Source: Betaproteobacteria bacterium TMED22 (GTDB lineage: Bacteria; Pseudomonadota; Gammaproteobacteria; Burkholderiales; Eutrophovitaceae). From it: 49,462 nucleotides of DNA. Position 1 is the first letter of the stretch. Each line of letters starts with the position of its first letter. The stretch covers positions 1 to 49,462 of the forward strand of contig NHCB01000001.1 of assembly GCA_002167745.1 (NCBI GenBank). Reading direction: 5' to 3'. Position numbers and translations under genes: made by a program. Under the pieces are notes generated by a model, which was not told where the DNA came from, did no database searches, and saw only the letters and a list, made by a program, of their open reading frames with translations. Positions 1-8,628 of the stretch are shown piece after piece.

Positions 1-6
1 AACTGA

Positions 7-858
7 CTAATGGTGTCTTAATTCATTCAATGTTGCGTCGATAAGTTTGCGTGATATGCTAATGAGACCGGGAAGACGCTCAGGTAAATTATGAACATTG
101 AACCAGTTCGCATCTTCTATTTCATCTGGGTCAATATTGATTTCGCCCGATGCGTAATCTGCGTGAAATGCGATCATAAGCGAGTGCGGAAAAGGCCAAG
201 GTTGACTTGCGAAATACCGTATGTTTTTAACTCGTATACCTACTTCCTCATAAACCTCTCTATGCACTGTTTCCTCTAACGTTTCCCCTGGTTCTGAAAA
301 GCCCGCTAGTGCTGAGTACATACCAGGAATAAAGTGAGGTGAGCGTGCCAGGAGAAATTCTTCGGCTTTTTGAATCATCACCATAATGGCAGGTGAAACC
401 CTTGGGTAATGGAGTTGTCCGCATGAAGGACACACTAGGCAACGTTCCCCCTCTTGAAGTGAGTTTTTAGTTCCGCAGCGACCGCAATACTGATGACCTC
501 GATGCCAATCAGCTATCTGGTAAGCTCTTCCTGAGACCGAAAATAATTCGTCAGTTAGCCGTCCAAATAAGGCGCGCAGTCCCGACCAAATGAATGAGTC
601 GTTTTCTTTCGGGATACCACTTACCACGGCCGCGTAGCAAGGCTGATCGCCATAGTAACCAATAAATTGTTGGGGTCCGGTGCTGATTCCAAGTTCAGAG
701 GGGTCTGTTAGATTCGGGATTTCAAGCGCTCCCTCGGTCCCACTGTTATGCATGACGAGTAGGTCGTTTTTTTTAAAAATGAACCAAAGTGCCTTAGCGC
801 CAGACACGTGGACTGTTTTTGTTGCTGGCGTAAATTTTTTTGGCGTACTGAAGATCAT
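7..858 (-). CDS. nudC: NAD(H) pyrophosphatase / NAD-capped RNA decapping Nudix hydrolase
   Basis: NudC-family enzymes hydrolyse NADH and related dinucleotides, and can remove NAD caps from RNA, in the cytosol. The 283-residue protein has an N-terminal NudC-like domain. A zinc ribbon follows, with Cys125, Cys128, Cys143 and Cys146 (CGRC and CPSC). The Nudix box spans residues 186-208 (GFSEPGETLEE then REVYEEVGI), with every position of GX5EX7REUXEEXGU present. The NudC-specific SQPWPFPHS signature is at 218-226 and separates it from generic Nudix enzymes. Length is slightly above the E. coli protein. It lies 31 bases downstream of lpd on the same strand and may be cotranscribed. The stop is close to the window edge but the gene is complete. 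Confidence 0.93.
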   Translation of the reverse strand: MIFSTPKKFTPATKTVHVSGAKALWFIFKKNDLLVMHNSGTEGALEIPNLTDPSELGISTGPQQFIGYYGDQPCYAAVVSGIPKENDSFIWSGLRALFGRLTDELFSVSGRAYQIADWHRGHQYCGRCGTKNSLQEGERCLVCPSCGQLHYPRVSPAIMVMIQKAEEFLLARSPHFIPGMYSALAGFSEPGETLEETVHREVYEEVGIRVKNIRYFASQPWPFPHSLMIAFHADYASGEINIDPDEIEDANWFNVHNLPERLPGLISISRKLIDATLNELRHH

Positions 859-889
859 AGGTGACTCGTTTTTTGATTAGGACGCATAT

Positions 890-2656
890 TTACGTTTTTT
901 TCTTTGGCATAAATAGATCTGTGATTGATCCTTCCGCGATTTCTGCTGCCAAAAATACACTCTCAGACAAGGTTGGATGCGGGTGGATTGTTAAGCCAAT
1001 ATCCTGTGCATCTGCTCCCATTTCTAGCGCCAAGACGGTCTCTCCAATGAGCTCTCCAGCGTTCGATCCTACAATTGCGGCGCCGATCAGTCTGCTTGTA
1101 TTTTTATCGAACAATAGTTTTGTAATACCTTCATCCCGTCCCATGGCGAGTGACCGTCCGCTGGCTGCCCAAGGAAAAGTTGCTTTTTCATATTCAATAC
1201 CTTCAGCTTTTGCCTCTGTCTCGGTTATGCCCATCCAAGCAATTTCCGGATCAGTGTAAGCAACAGAGGGAATGGTTTTTGCATCGAATGATGCCTTGTG
1301 ACCCGAAATGATTTCTGCCGCTAATTTTCCTTCGTGAGTGGCTTTGTGTGCGAGCATAGGATTGCCTACAATATCGCCTATCGCGTAGATATGAGGAACA
1401 CTGGTTTGCATTTGTTTGTTTACAGGAATGAAGCCTGAATCGTCCACGTTGATTCCGGCTGACTCCGCCCCAATCAGTTTTCCATTAGGTTTCCTCCCGA
1501 CGGCAACCAAAACTTTTTCGTAACAGGTTACTTTAGGCGTATCGTTACCTTCAAATTGCGCTTTTAATCCGTTTTTTTCGGCAGTTAGGGATTTAACCTT
1601 AGTTTTTAGGTGTATTCCTTCACATTGTTTTTGCAGGCGCTTATGAAGTGGACGGACGATATCTTTATCGGCTCCAGGAATTAAGCTGTCGGCCATTTCA
1701 ACCACTGTGATTTTAGTGCCCAGTGCTCGATAGACTGTTGCCATTTCTAGCCCAATAATTCCACCACCGATAACAAGCATCGACTTGGGTATATTTCGTA
1801 AAGTTAACGCATCAGTAGAGTCCATGACTCTAGGGTCTTCATATGGAATATCCGGAATTTTTGTTACTTGAGAGCCTGCCGCGATAATTGCGGTATTAAA
1901 ACTAACTCGTTTTGGTCCCTCGCTTGTTTGGACTTCAATATTGTTTGGGCCGATGAACCGCCCTTTGCCCTGAATAGTCTCCACTTTTCGCTGTTTTGCG
2001 AGTCCTGTTAAGCCTTTAGTTAGTTTACCAATTACGCCGTCTTTCCAATTTCGAAGTTGATCGAGGTCAATTTTTGGCTTACCAAAAGAGATACCAAATT
2101 CTCCCATCTCTTTAGATTCTTCAATAACCTTTGCCGCGTGAAGCAACGCTTTGGATGGTATGCAGCCTACATTAAGGCATACGCCACCCAGTGTTGAGTG
2201 TTGTTCGATTAATACGACTTTTTTACCAAGGTCCGCAGCTCTAAAGGCCGCGGTGTAACCGCCTGGCCCCGAGCCAAGTACAACGACTTCTGCATGGAGA
2301 TCACTGCTAATTGCAACGTTTTCCGAAGAGATGGTCACGTCGGGTGTGGATATGTCATCTTCGGACAAATTAGAAAGTGTTTGGTTAATTTCTGAAGATC
2401 GCTCTGCAAGTTGTTCATTTTCCGTTTCAATGCTAAATATAAGTCGCCCTTCGGATACTCTGTCGTTCATTTCGACATGTACTTCCTTTACTGTCCCCTT
2501 GAGCGGCGAAGGAACATCCATCGTTGCTTTATCGGATTCGAGTGTAAGTAACGAATCTTCTTTTTGAACTTGATCACCTGGTTTTACTAGAACCTCAATA
2601 ACCGGGATATCTTTGAAGTCACCAACGTCCGGAACATTAACTTTTATGACAGGCAT
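890..2656 (-). CDS. lpdA: Dihydrolipoamide dehydrogenase (E3) with N-terminal lipoyl domain
   Basis: This is the FAD enzyme that reoxidises dihydrolipoamide in 2-oxoacid dehydrogenase complexes, passing electrons to NAD+. Residues 1-80 form a biotinyl/lipoyl domain with the lipoylation site at Lys43 in ESDKATMDVPSP. A low-complexity Ser/Glu-rich linker (about 81-120) joins it to a full disulfide oxidoreductase: FAD-binding GSGPGG near 128-133, redox-active Cys160 and Cys165 in GGVCLNVGCIPS, a second nucleotide-binding GGGIIG motif, and the C-terminal HPHPTLSE active-site motif. At 588 residues it is longer than the usual 470 because of the fused domain, an arrangement common in betaproteobacteria. 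No E1 or E2 gene is in the window; proA is upstream and nudC downstream. Confidence 0.95.
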   Translation of the reverse strand: MPVIKVNVPDVGDFKDIPVIEVLVKPGDQVQKEDSLLTLESDKATMDVPSPLKGTVKEVHVEMNDRVSEGRLIFSIETENEQLAERSSEINQTLSNLSEDDISTPDVTISSENVAISSDLHAEVVVLGSGPGGYTAAFRAADLGKKVVLIEQHSTLGGVCLNVGCIPSKALLHAAKVIEESKEMGEFGISFGKPKIDLDQLRNWKDGVIGKLTKGLTGLAKQRKVETIQGKGRFIGPNNIEVQTSEGPKRVSFNTAIIAAGSQVTKIPDIPYEDPRVMDSTDALTLRNIPKSMLVIGGGIIGLEMATVYRALGTKITVVEMADSLIPGADKDIVRPLHKRLQKQCEGIHLKTKVKSLTAEKNGLKAQFEGNDTPKVTCYEKVLVAVGRKPNGKLIGAESAGINVDDSGFIPVNKQMQTSVPHIYAIGDIVGNPMLAHKATHEGKLAAEIISGHKASFDAKTIPSVAYTDPEIAWMGITETEAKAEGIEYEKATFPWAASGRSLAMGRDEGITKLLFDKNTSRLIGAAIVGSNAGELIGETVLALEMGADAQDIGLTIHPHPTLSESVFLAAEIAEGSITDLFMPKKKT

Positions 2657-2718
2657 AACTCTTTCTGGTTAACATTAAATTTATAAACGGAATATTTCTT
2701 CTTGAGTGAGTTTTCTTT

Positions 2719-3957
2719 TTAGACACGTATCTCGCCATTTCCAAAAACAACCCATTTCAGATTTGTCAGGCCGTCTAATCCAACCGGGCCACGAGCATGC
2801 AGTTTATTTGTTGATATACCAATTTCTGCCCCTAGACCGTATTCAAAACCGTCCGCAAAGCGTGTTGACGCATTGACCATGACTGAGCTGGAATCAACCT
2901 CACGAATAAAACGACTTGCGGTTGAGTCGTTTTCTGTAACGATTGCATCTGTGTGCTGAGAGCCATAAGTACTTATATGCTTGATTGCCTCATCTAGATC
3001 AGAGACAACCTTAACCGCCAGAATGGGGGCCAGATACTCCTCGTACCAATCGGATTCTTCCGCGACCAAGGCATTAGGAATATGGCTTCTGCTTATATGG
3101 TCACCTCGTATTTCAACATCTTTCGTAGATAAAATCTCTCCGATTCTAGGCAAAAATGTTGCAGCTAAAGATTCGTGTATTAAGAGCGTCTCCATGGTAT
3201 TACATGTTCCATATCGCTGTGTTTTAGCGTTATCGGCGATGCTTAAGGCTTTTTCAAGATCTGCATCTTTGTCAATATAAACATGACACACCCCATCTAG
3301 ATGCTTTATAACGGGAATTAGAGCTTCTTTGGATATACGCTCTACAAGTCCTTTCCCGCCTCGGGGGATTATGACATCGACATGATCTTTTAGGGTGATT
3401 AGCTGACCCACGGCATCTCTATCTGTCGTTTCGACTACTTGAACGATGCCTTGTGGAAGATTTGTTGCGTTTAGTGCAGTTGCTATGCACTGGCCAATTA
3501 TTTGATTCGAACAAATTGATTCTGATCCGCCCCTTAGAATAACCGCATTACCTGATTTTAAGCACAATCCGGCTGCGTCAGCGGTAACGTTAGGCCGTGA
3601 TTCGTAGATCATTCCAATGACTCCGATGGGCACCCGCATTTTCCCGACTTTTATTCCTGAAGGACGTGGCTGCATGTCACTAATTTCTCCAATAGGATCG
3701 GGCAACTCGGAGATTTGGACAAGACCTGTCGCCATATTTTCTACTGCCGCACTCGTTAAGGTGAGTCGGTCAATTAATGCGTTACCGAGCCCTTTTTTTT
3801 GCGCTTCACTTACATCTTGTGTATTGGCATTGAGGATATCTGACTGCCTTGCGACAAGCTCATCTGCCACAGCAATCAGGGCTGCATTTTTAGTAAGCGT
3901 GTCTGCGGAGGCGATTATTTGACTCGCTTGTCGGGCGACTTCGCCCAGGTTAGTCAT
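2719..3957 (-). CDS. proA: Gamma-glutamyl phosphate reductase (proline biosynthesis)
   Basis: ProA reduces gamma-glutamyl phosphate to glutamate-5-semialdehyde with NADPH, the second step of proline synthesis. The aldehyde-dehydrogenase-fold protein shows the catalytic cysteine in [15 protein letters not shown] (Cys252 from the chosen start), the IPRGGKGL stretch and the C-terminal GPVGLDGL motif. The frame stays open upstream to a TTG at 4014, but the start is placed at the ATG at 3957. From there the protein begins [12 protein letters not shown], which lines up with the start of E. coli ProA and gives 412 residues, close to the 417 of E. coli. An ATG at 3975 is an alternative. No start has a good ribosome binding site. 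holA lies just upstream on the same strand. Confidence 0.93.
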   Translation of the reverse strand: MTNLGEVARQASQIIASADTLTKNAALIAVADELVARQSDILNANTQDVSEAQKKGLGNALIDRLTLTSAAVENMATGLVQISELPDPIGEISDMQPRPSGIKVGKMRVPIGVIGMIYESRPNVTADAAGLCLKSGNAVILRGGSESICSNQIIGQCIATALNATNLPQGIVQVVETTDRDAVGQLITLKDHVDVIIPRGGKGLVERISKEALIPVIKHLDGVCHVYIDKDADLEKALSIADNAKTQRYGTCNTMETLLIHESLAATFLPRIGEILSTKDVEIRGDHISRSHIPNALVAEESDWYEEYLAPILAVKVVSDLDEAIKHISTYGSQHTDAIVTENDSTASRFIREVDSSSVMVNASTRFADGFEYGLGAEIGISTNKLHARGPVGLDGLTNLKWVVFGNGEIRV

Positions 3958-4027
3958 GTAGTGGCTTGAGTTCATAGCCGAATGTTTGATTTCATAGCGA
4001 TATTTTACATTCAAATTAGACTTTAAA

Positions 4028-5038
4028 CTAAGTTCTGGACGGTGTTATCGAAAGTCCTAGCTCTAATAAGTTGGCCCAAGCATTTCCGGTTTCTATCCCT
4101 TTGATCTGTTTGTCAATCTGAGAGGCTTGAATTATTGCGTTTCGTAGCGTCTCGGTTGTAATTTTATGAACAATATTCGGTATGAGTTTTTGCCGTAAAC
4201 CCCAGGCGCCGGCATCTACGCATGCAGTTCGCATATCCATACCTCCGGTTAGCGCCTTTTTAACTCGCAGCAGAACTTTAGCCTCTTCAGCTAGAACCCA
4301 TAGAACTAGGGGGGGCGCTAAATTCTCTTTTTCAAGGCCACGTAATATTCTTGTTAATAGGCCCCTATCGCCCTTCAATATAGCTGGACCCAGATCAAAG
4401 GGATCAAAGCGCGCCACATCAACAACAGCTCTCTTAACATTGTCCATTGACAGGTGTCCCTCTGGTAGTAATAGACCTAACTTTAGAATTTCTTGATGTG
4501 CTGCCATCAGATTGCCCTCTACTCTGCCTGCTAGCAGTTGCAGCGAATCTTGATCTATTGTTTGTTTTTGAAGCTTTAATCGATGTGCGATCCAGCGAGG
4601 AAGCTGCTCTCGATAAATTTTTTTTACTTCAATTGAGACGCCACATTTTTCAATTGCTGCGAACCATTTTGAAGCGCGCGAATTTCGATCGAGCCCAGGT
4701 AGGGTGATTAACGTGATTGTATTGTCGGGTATGTTTTTTACGTAATCCTGTAAAGCTTCGCTACCCGATTTGCCTGGCTTTCCTGTTGGGATGCGGAGGT
4801 CGACAACTTTATTAGTAGAAAAGAGTGAAACTGCCTGCGACTGCTCTTTGAGCTTCAACCAATCAAATCTATTTTCTGCAACTAAAATAACTCGATCTGC
4901 AAACCCTTTATATTTTGCCGCACTCCGAATTAAGTCTGCGGCCTCTGAAGCCAACAATAGTTCATCACCATAAACAATATATAAGCTACCTAAGTTATTC
5001 TTTAGGTGATTGCGTAGATCGAGAGCATCTATTTTCAC
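4028..5038 (-). CDS. holA: DNA polymerase III delta subunit (clamp loader)
   Basis: HolA is the wrench subunit of the clamp loader that opens the beta sliding clamp during replication. The 336-residue protein begins near residue 17 with the family pattern [20 protein letters not shown] and keeps the three-domain AAA+-like delta architecture; E. coli HolA is 343 residues. As is usual for delta, no intact Walker A motif is visible. The start is a GTG, 8 bases after the ptsI stop, so translation may be coupled to the PTS operon. In betaproteobacteria holA normally lies between lptE and proA. The proA link is kept here, but the upstream neighbour is ptsI and lptE is absent from the window. Confidence 0.88.
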   Translation of the reverse strand: MKIDALDLRNHLKNNLGSLYIVYGDELLLASEAADLIRSAAKYKGFADRVILVAENRFDWLKLKEQSQAVSLFSTNKVVDLRIPTGKPGKSGSEALQDYVKNIPDNTITLITLPGLDRNSRASKWFAAIEKCGVSIEVKKIYREQLPRWIAHRLKLQKQTIDQDSLQLLAGRVEGNLMAAHQEILKLGLLLPEGHLSMDNVKRAVVDVARFDPFDLGPAILKGDRGLLTRILRGLEKENLAPPLVLWVLAEEAKVLLRVKKALTGGMDMRTACVDAGAWGLRQKLIPNIVHKITTETLRNAIIQASQIDKQIKGIETGNAWANLLELGLSITPSRT

Positions 5039-5046
5039 GGCTATAT

Positions 5047-6774
5047 TTAGCCTGTGTTGAGTTGAGTAATGAGGTCTTCAACGCGCATAGGGTTTTGCGC
5101 CTTTAGAATTTTTTTTGTAATCGATGTTGCCTGCCTAAGGTCAGAGGTGAGCACCTTTTGTTTGACTGGAAGTAATTGTGCTGGATGCATCGAAAATGTT
5201 CGCAACCCCATCCCCAATAGTAATCTCGTAATAGATGGGTCTCCAGCGATCTCCCCGCAAACAGCTACCGATTTATTTAATCGGTTAGCGGAACTAATGA
5301 TATGAGAAAGTAGCTGAAGGATTGCTGGATGCATTGGATCGTAGAGATGCGCTACAGCGTCGTCAGTCCGGTCTATAGCCAAGGTGTATTGGATTAGGTC
5401 GTTCGTACCTATAGAGACAAAGTCCAGCTTTTTAAGAAACGCATTAATCGATAAGGCCGCAGCGGGCACCTCGATCATCCCTCCAATTTCGATTTCACGG
5501 TCATACGCAGCACCTTCAATATCAAGGGAGTCCTTTGCCTCTGCGATCAGGTGAAGCGCCTGGTCGATCTCATGAATATTAGAGAGCATTGGAATTAAGA
5601 TACGAATCTTCCCAAACTTAGATGCTCGAAGTATTGCTCTCAGTTGATGATGGAATAGACGGGGCTCCGCGAGACAGAGTCTAATTGCTCGTTGTCCAAG
5701 TGCTGGGTTAGGAGCAACCCGTGTATATCCTTCAGGTTGTTTATCCGAACCTAAGTCAAAAGTTCTAATTGTAATTGATGCGTTTTTCATGTCACGCACA
5801 ACTTGTCGATAAGCCTCAAATTGTTCGTCTTCTGATGGGAGGTCGCCGCGATTCAGAAATAGGAATTCTGTTCTGAACAAACCAACACCTGTCGCACCAT
5901 TTTCCTTTGCCGATGAGACATCCTCTGGTAATTCAATGTTTGCAATTAATTCGATATCTGCACCGTCAATCGTTGTGGCACGATTGCGCCTCAAACGTCT
6001 AAGTTTTTGTTGTGCTAATAACCATTGCTTACGCAGAACTTCGTACTCGCTCAGTATGATTTCATCAGGATTAACGATTACAACACCGGCTGTGCCGTCA
6101 ACAATAATAAGCTCGTTTTCTCGAATCAGCGTCCTGGCTTGGTGGAGTGCGACCACTGAAGGGATGTTTAAGCTTCGTGCGACAATCGTGGTGTGAGACG
6201 TCGCGCCACCTAGGTCAGTAATAAAGGCCGCAAATTTGTGTTGCTTGAATAGCACAACGTCCGTAGGAGATAGATCATGGGCGACAATTATTGTATTTTC
6301 TTCCGGGTTTTTAGTTGCCGCACTTCCTGGCCTACCAAGTAATACTTTCAATATTCTTTCGGCAACTTGGCGTACATCAGCTTTTCTTTCACGTAAGTAA
6401 GTATCTTCAATTTTTGAGAATTGTTCTATTAGTTTATCTAGCTGAACTTTTAGAGCCCATTCCGCATTGCAGCTCAGTGATTCAATTATATTTTTTGGAG
6501 CCTCCGAAAGTGTGGAGTCTTCTAAAATCATTTTGTGTAAATTGATAAAGGCTTCAAACTCAGCCTCGGGTATATCCGGAGTCAATTGTTTTTTTAAGCC
6601 ATTTAGCTCTTTGCGCACTGTTTTTATTGCGCGGTCAAAACGAATTTTCTCACTTTTAATCTTATTTTTTTGGACAGCATAATGAGTCACTTCTAGTAAT
6701 GCATGAGAAGCGAGTTGTGCGCGTCCTATGGCGATGCCACCTGAAACACCAGCGCCATGTATCGTAAAGCTCAC
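5047..6774 (-). CDS. ptsI: PTS enzyme I (phosphoenolpyruvate-protein phosphotransferase)
   Basis: Enzyme I takes phosphate from phosphoenolpyruvate and passes it to HPr. The 575-residue cytosolic protein has the N-terminal HPr-binding and phosphohistidine domains with active-site His194 in GGATSHTTIVAR, then the PEP-binding TIM barrel. The barrel carries GVGLFRTEFLF, the IGTNDLIQYTLAIDR motif and the catalytic Cys near residue 505 in VCGEIAGDP. There is no N-terminal GAF domain, so this is PtsI rather than PtsP. The start is a GTG preceded by a strong GGAGGA site at about 8 bases. It is the last PTS gene in the order gshB, EIIA, HPr, EI, with holA 8 bases further on. Confidence 0.95.
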   Translation of the reverse strand: MSFTIHGAGVSGGIAIGRAQLASHALLEVTHYAVQKNKIKSEKIRFDRAIKTVRKELNGLKKQLTPDIPEAEFEAFINLHKMILEDSTLSEAPKNIIESLSCNAEWALKVQLDKLIEQFSKIEDTYLRERKADVRQVAERILKVLLGRPGSAATKNPEENTIIVAHDLSPTDVVLFKQHKFAAFITDLGGATSHTTIVARSLNIPSVVALHQARTLIRENELIIVDGTAGVVIVNPDEIILSEYEVLRKQWLLAQQKLRRLRRNRATTIDGADIELIANIELPEDVSSAKENGATGVGLFRTEFLFLNRGDLPSEDEQFEAYRQVVRDMKNASITIRTFDLGSDKQPEGYTRVAPNPALGQRAIRLCLAEPRLFHHQLRAILRASKFGKIRILIPMLSNIHEIDQALHLIAEAKDSLDIEGAAYDREIEIGGMIEVPAAALSINAFLKKLDFVSIGTNDLIQYTLAIDRTDDAVAHLYDPMHPAILQLLSHIISSANRLNKSVAVCGEIAGDPSITRLLLGMGLRTFSMHPAQLLPVKQKVLTSDLRQATSITKKILKAQNPMRVEDLITQLNTG

Positions 6775-6831
6775 TTATTTGTCCTCCGCTTTTCATCATC
6801 TGAGAACATATGACTTTGGTTTGTTTTCACG

Positions 6832-7101
6832 TTACTGTCCTTCCCCAAACAGGTCTATAACTAGATTTTTAATAGCATTGAGAGCCTCATCCTCATCCGA
6901 GCCGTCGACCTCTAAATCGAGAAATACCCCTTTTGCTGCCGCTAACATCATGACACCCATAATGCTTTTGGCATTGACTCTTTGATTATCACGGCTAAGC
7001 CAGATTTCGGATTGATATTGACCCGCAAGTTGTGTCAGTTTTGCTGACGCTCTGGCATGTAAGCCCAGTTGATTCAGTATCTGTATTTTTTCCCGTAACA
7101 T
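6832..7101 (-). CDS. ptsH: Phosphocarrier protein HPr
   Basis: HPr relays phosphate from enzyme I to EIIA-type acceptors. The protein is 89 residues, with the phosphorylated His15 in NQLGLHARAS and the regulatory serine at Ser46 in NAKSIMGVMMLAAAKG. That serine is where HPr kinase acts in organisms that have the kinase. No hprK is present in this window. It sits between the EIIA gene (12 bases upstream) and ptsI on the same strand, as in the compact betaproteobacterial PTS operon. With no sugar permease component visible nearby, the likely role is regulatory signalling rather than sugar uptake; that is inference from context. Confidence 0.95.
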   Translation of the reverse strand: MLREKIQILNQLGLHARASAKLTQLAGQYQSEIWLSRDNQRVNAKSIMGVMMLAAAKGVFLDLEVDGSDEDEALNAIKNLVIDLFGEGQ

Positions 7102-7113
7102 GTTGACCTTTTA

Positions 7114-7503
7114 TTATTTCAGCGGTATCTGCATGACACCCTCGCTGCCACCAGATAAACCTTTTTTGATAAGAGTTTTTATATCCCTATCTTGATAAGT
7201 GAGCACACGGATTAGCATTGGCAAATTTACTCCTGAAATGCCGTAAACATTATCGCTCTCGAGAAGTTTTTTAGTGATGTTGCTCGGACTACCACCGTAC
7301 ATATCAGTTAGGACAATAATGCCTGAGCCGTCATCCACATTCGAGATTGCTTCGGCAGCTTTTTCTGTCATCGCCTCTATCGAGCCACTTCCATTGATTC
7401 CAACCGCAGTGATGTTTTTCAGTGGATCCCCAATGACATGTTTAGCGCAGTCGATGAGAGTTTGCCCAAGAAAGCCGTGAGTGATTAATACAATACCAAC
7501 CAT
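7114..7503 (-). CDS. PTS EIIA component, mannose (ManX) family
   Basis: The small cytosolic acceptor (129 residues) belongs to the mannose-type EIIA family. It opens with MVGIVLITHGFLG, in which His9 is the expected phosphorylation site, and contains the family segment VLTDMYGGSPSN. The protein consists of the EIIA domain alone, without the IIB domain fused in E. coli ManX and without IIC or IID genes nearby. Such single EIIA proteins beside HPr and EI are typical of the regulatory PTS of proteobacteria. It lies 15 bases downstream of gshB and 12 bases upstream of ptsH. The output partner of the phosphorelay cannot be told from the sequence. Confidence 0.88.
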   Translation of the reverse strand: MVGIVLITHGFLGQTLIDCAKHVIGDPLKNITAVGINGSGSIEAMTEKAAEAISNVDDGSGIIVLTDMYGGSPSNITKKLLESDNVYGISGVNLPMLIRVLTYQDRDIKTLIKKGLSGGSEGVMQIPLK

Positions 7504-7518
7504 ATTGTCGATCTTTCT

Positions 7519-8469
7519 CTAAAATTTTTCCCCAACATGTTTTTCTATTGAGTCAATAAACATTTTTGGCACATCGAAGCCTGTTTGGTCTTGTATTTCA
7601 CGCATACAGGTCGGGCTAGTTACATTAATTTCGGTAAGATAATCTCCAATAATATCGAGGCCTACCAACAACAATCCTTTTGCTGAAAGTTCTTGTCCAA
7701 GCGCGTTCGATATTTCCCTCTCTCTTGCTGTTAGTGCCATAGCGACGCCCCGACCGCCTGCCGCGAGATTGCCCCTATGATCCGATCCTTGGGGTATCCG
7801 GGCTAACGAGTAAGGCACGGGTTCACCGTCAATCAATAAAACTCTTTTGTCGCCGGCACTAATTTGTGGAATAAATTTTTGGACCATGATAGTTCGGCAA
7901 CCTAATTCGGTGAGGGTTTCTAGAATCACTCCTAAGTTAGGATCATCCGGCCGGGACCGGAATACCGATGAGCCGCCCATTCCGTCAAGAGGTTTTAAAA
8001 CTACTTCCTTATGATTTTTTATGAAGGATTTAATCGCGGTTAGGTCAGCGGTGACTAAGGACGGTGCTATAAATTGAGGATATTTTGTAATAGCAAGTTT
8101 TTCGTTGAAGTCTCGTATGCTTTGTGGTCTATTAAATACGCGACATCCTTCGTTTTCCAGTGCTTCGAGTAAATACGTGCTGTACACGTACTCCATATCG
8201 AACGGTGGATCCTTTCGCATGATGATGCAATCTAGGTTAGGTGATATTAAATCTTTTGATTCGGTTACCTCGTACCAATTCTCTGATTCATCATTTATAA
8301 GTAATTGTTGGGCGTTAACAACCACTTTATCACCTAAAAACTTAATCTCTTTTGGTGTTGCAACCCAAATTTGATGTCTACGATGCTGCGCTTCTCGCAT
8401 CATTAGGAATGAGGTGTCTTTCTCAATTTTGAGTGTTTCTAGTGGATCAATTATGAAAAGTAAATTCAC
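7519..8469 (-). CDS. gshB: Glutathione synthetase
   Basis: GshB joins gamma-glutamylcysteine and glycine using ATP, the second step of glutathione synthesis. The 316-residue protein has the prokaryotic GshB N-terminal domain (FIIDPLETLKIEKDTS, MRKDPPFD) followed by an ATP-grasp domain with EVVLKPLDGMGGSSVFR, GDKRVLLIDGEP and LTEINVTSPTCMREI. Length equals that of E. coli GshB. The start is a GTG with only a weak ribosome binding site. It heads the PTS operon. The partner gshA, which I recall being next to gshB in related betaproteobacteria, is not here: upstream is the amtB terminator and then amtB. Confidence 0.94.
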   Translation of the reverse strand: MNLLFIIDPLETLKIEKDTSFLMMREAQHRRHQIWVATPKEIKFLGDKVVVNAQQLLINDESENWYEVTESKDLISPNLDCIIMRKDPPFDMEYVYSTYLLEALENEGCRVFNRPQSIRDFNEKLAITKYPQFIAPSLVTADLTAIKSFIKNHKEVVLKPLDGMGGSSVFRSRPDDPNLGVILETLTELGCRTIMVQKFIPQISAGDKRVLLIDGEPVPYSLARIPQGSDHRGNLAAGGRGVAMALTAREREISNALGQELSAKGLLLVGLDIIGDYLTEINVTSPTCMREIQDQTGFDVPKMFIDSIEKHVGEKF

Positions 8470-8574
8470 GGAAGTCTTTGGCTTAAAATTAAAATGGTTA
8501 GTGAAAGAATAAACACACTCTTAATGAATTAGATTCTAACAGACCAGCTAGGAAACATACGTTTTGATAAACAT

Positions 8575-8599
8575 AAAAAAGGGCGCCACGAGGGCGCCC
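8575..8599 (-). terminator. Rho-independent terminator of glnK-amtB
   Basis: Read on the minus strand, the 7-bp all-G/C stem GGGCGCC / GGCGCCC encloses a 5-base loop and is followed directly by six T residues. It lies 30 bases after the amtB stop, so it ends the glnK-amtB transcript and insulates it from gshB. The 105 bases from here to gshB must hold the gshB promoter; I see no convincing -35/-10 pair there. Confidence 0.9.
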
Positions 8600-8628
8600 A
8601 AAAGGGGAGATGGAACTCTAAACTTTAA

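Noticed and set aside
861-1259. 132-codon plus-strand frame opposite lpd
   Set aside because: It is a shadow of the lpd C-terminal coding region; no domain or signal supports it.
3958-4014. TTG-initiated 19-codon extension of proA
   Set aside because: The extra residues have no similarity to ProA N-termini, and the ATG at 3957 aligns with known starts.
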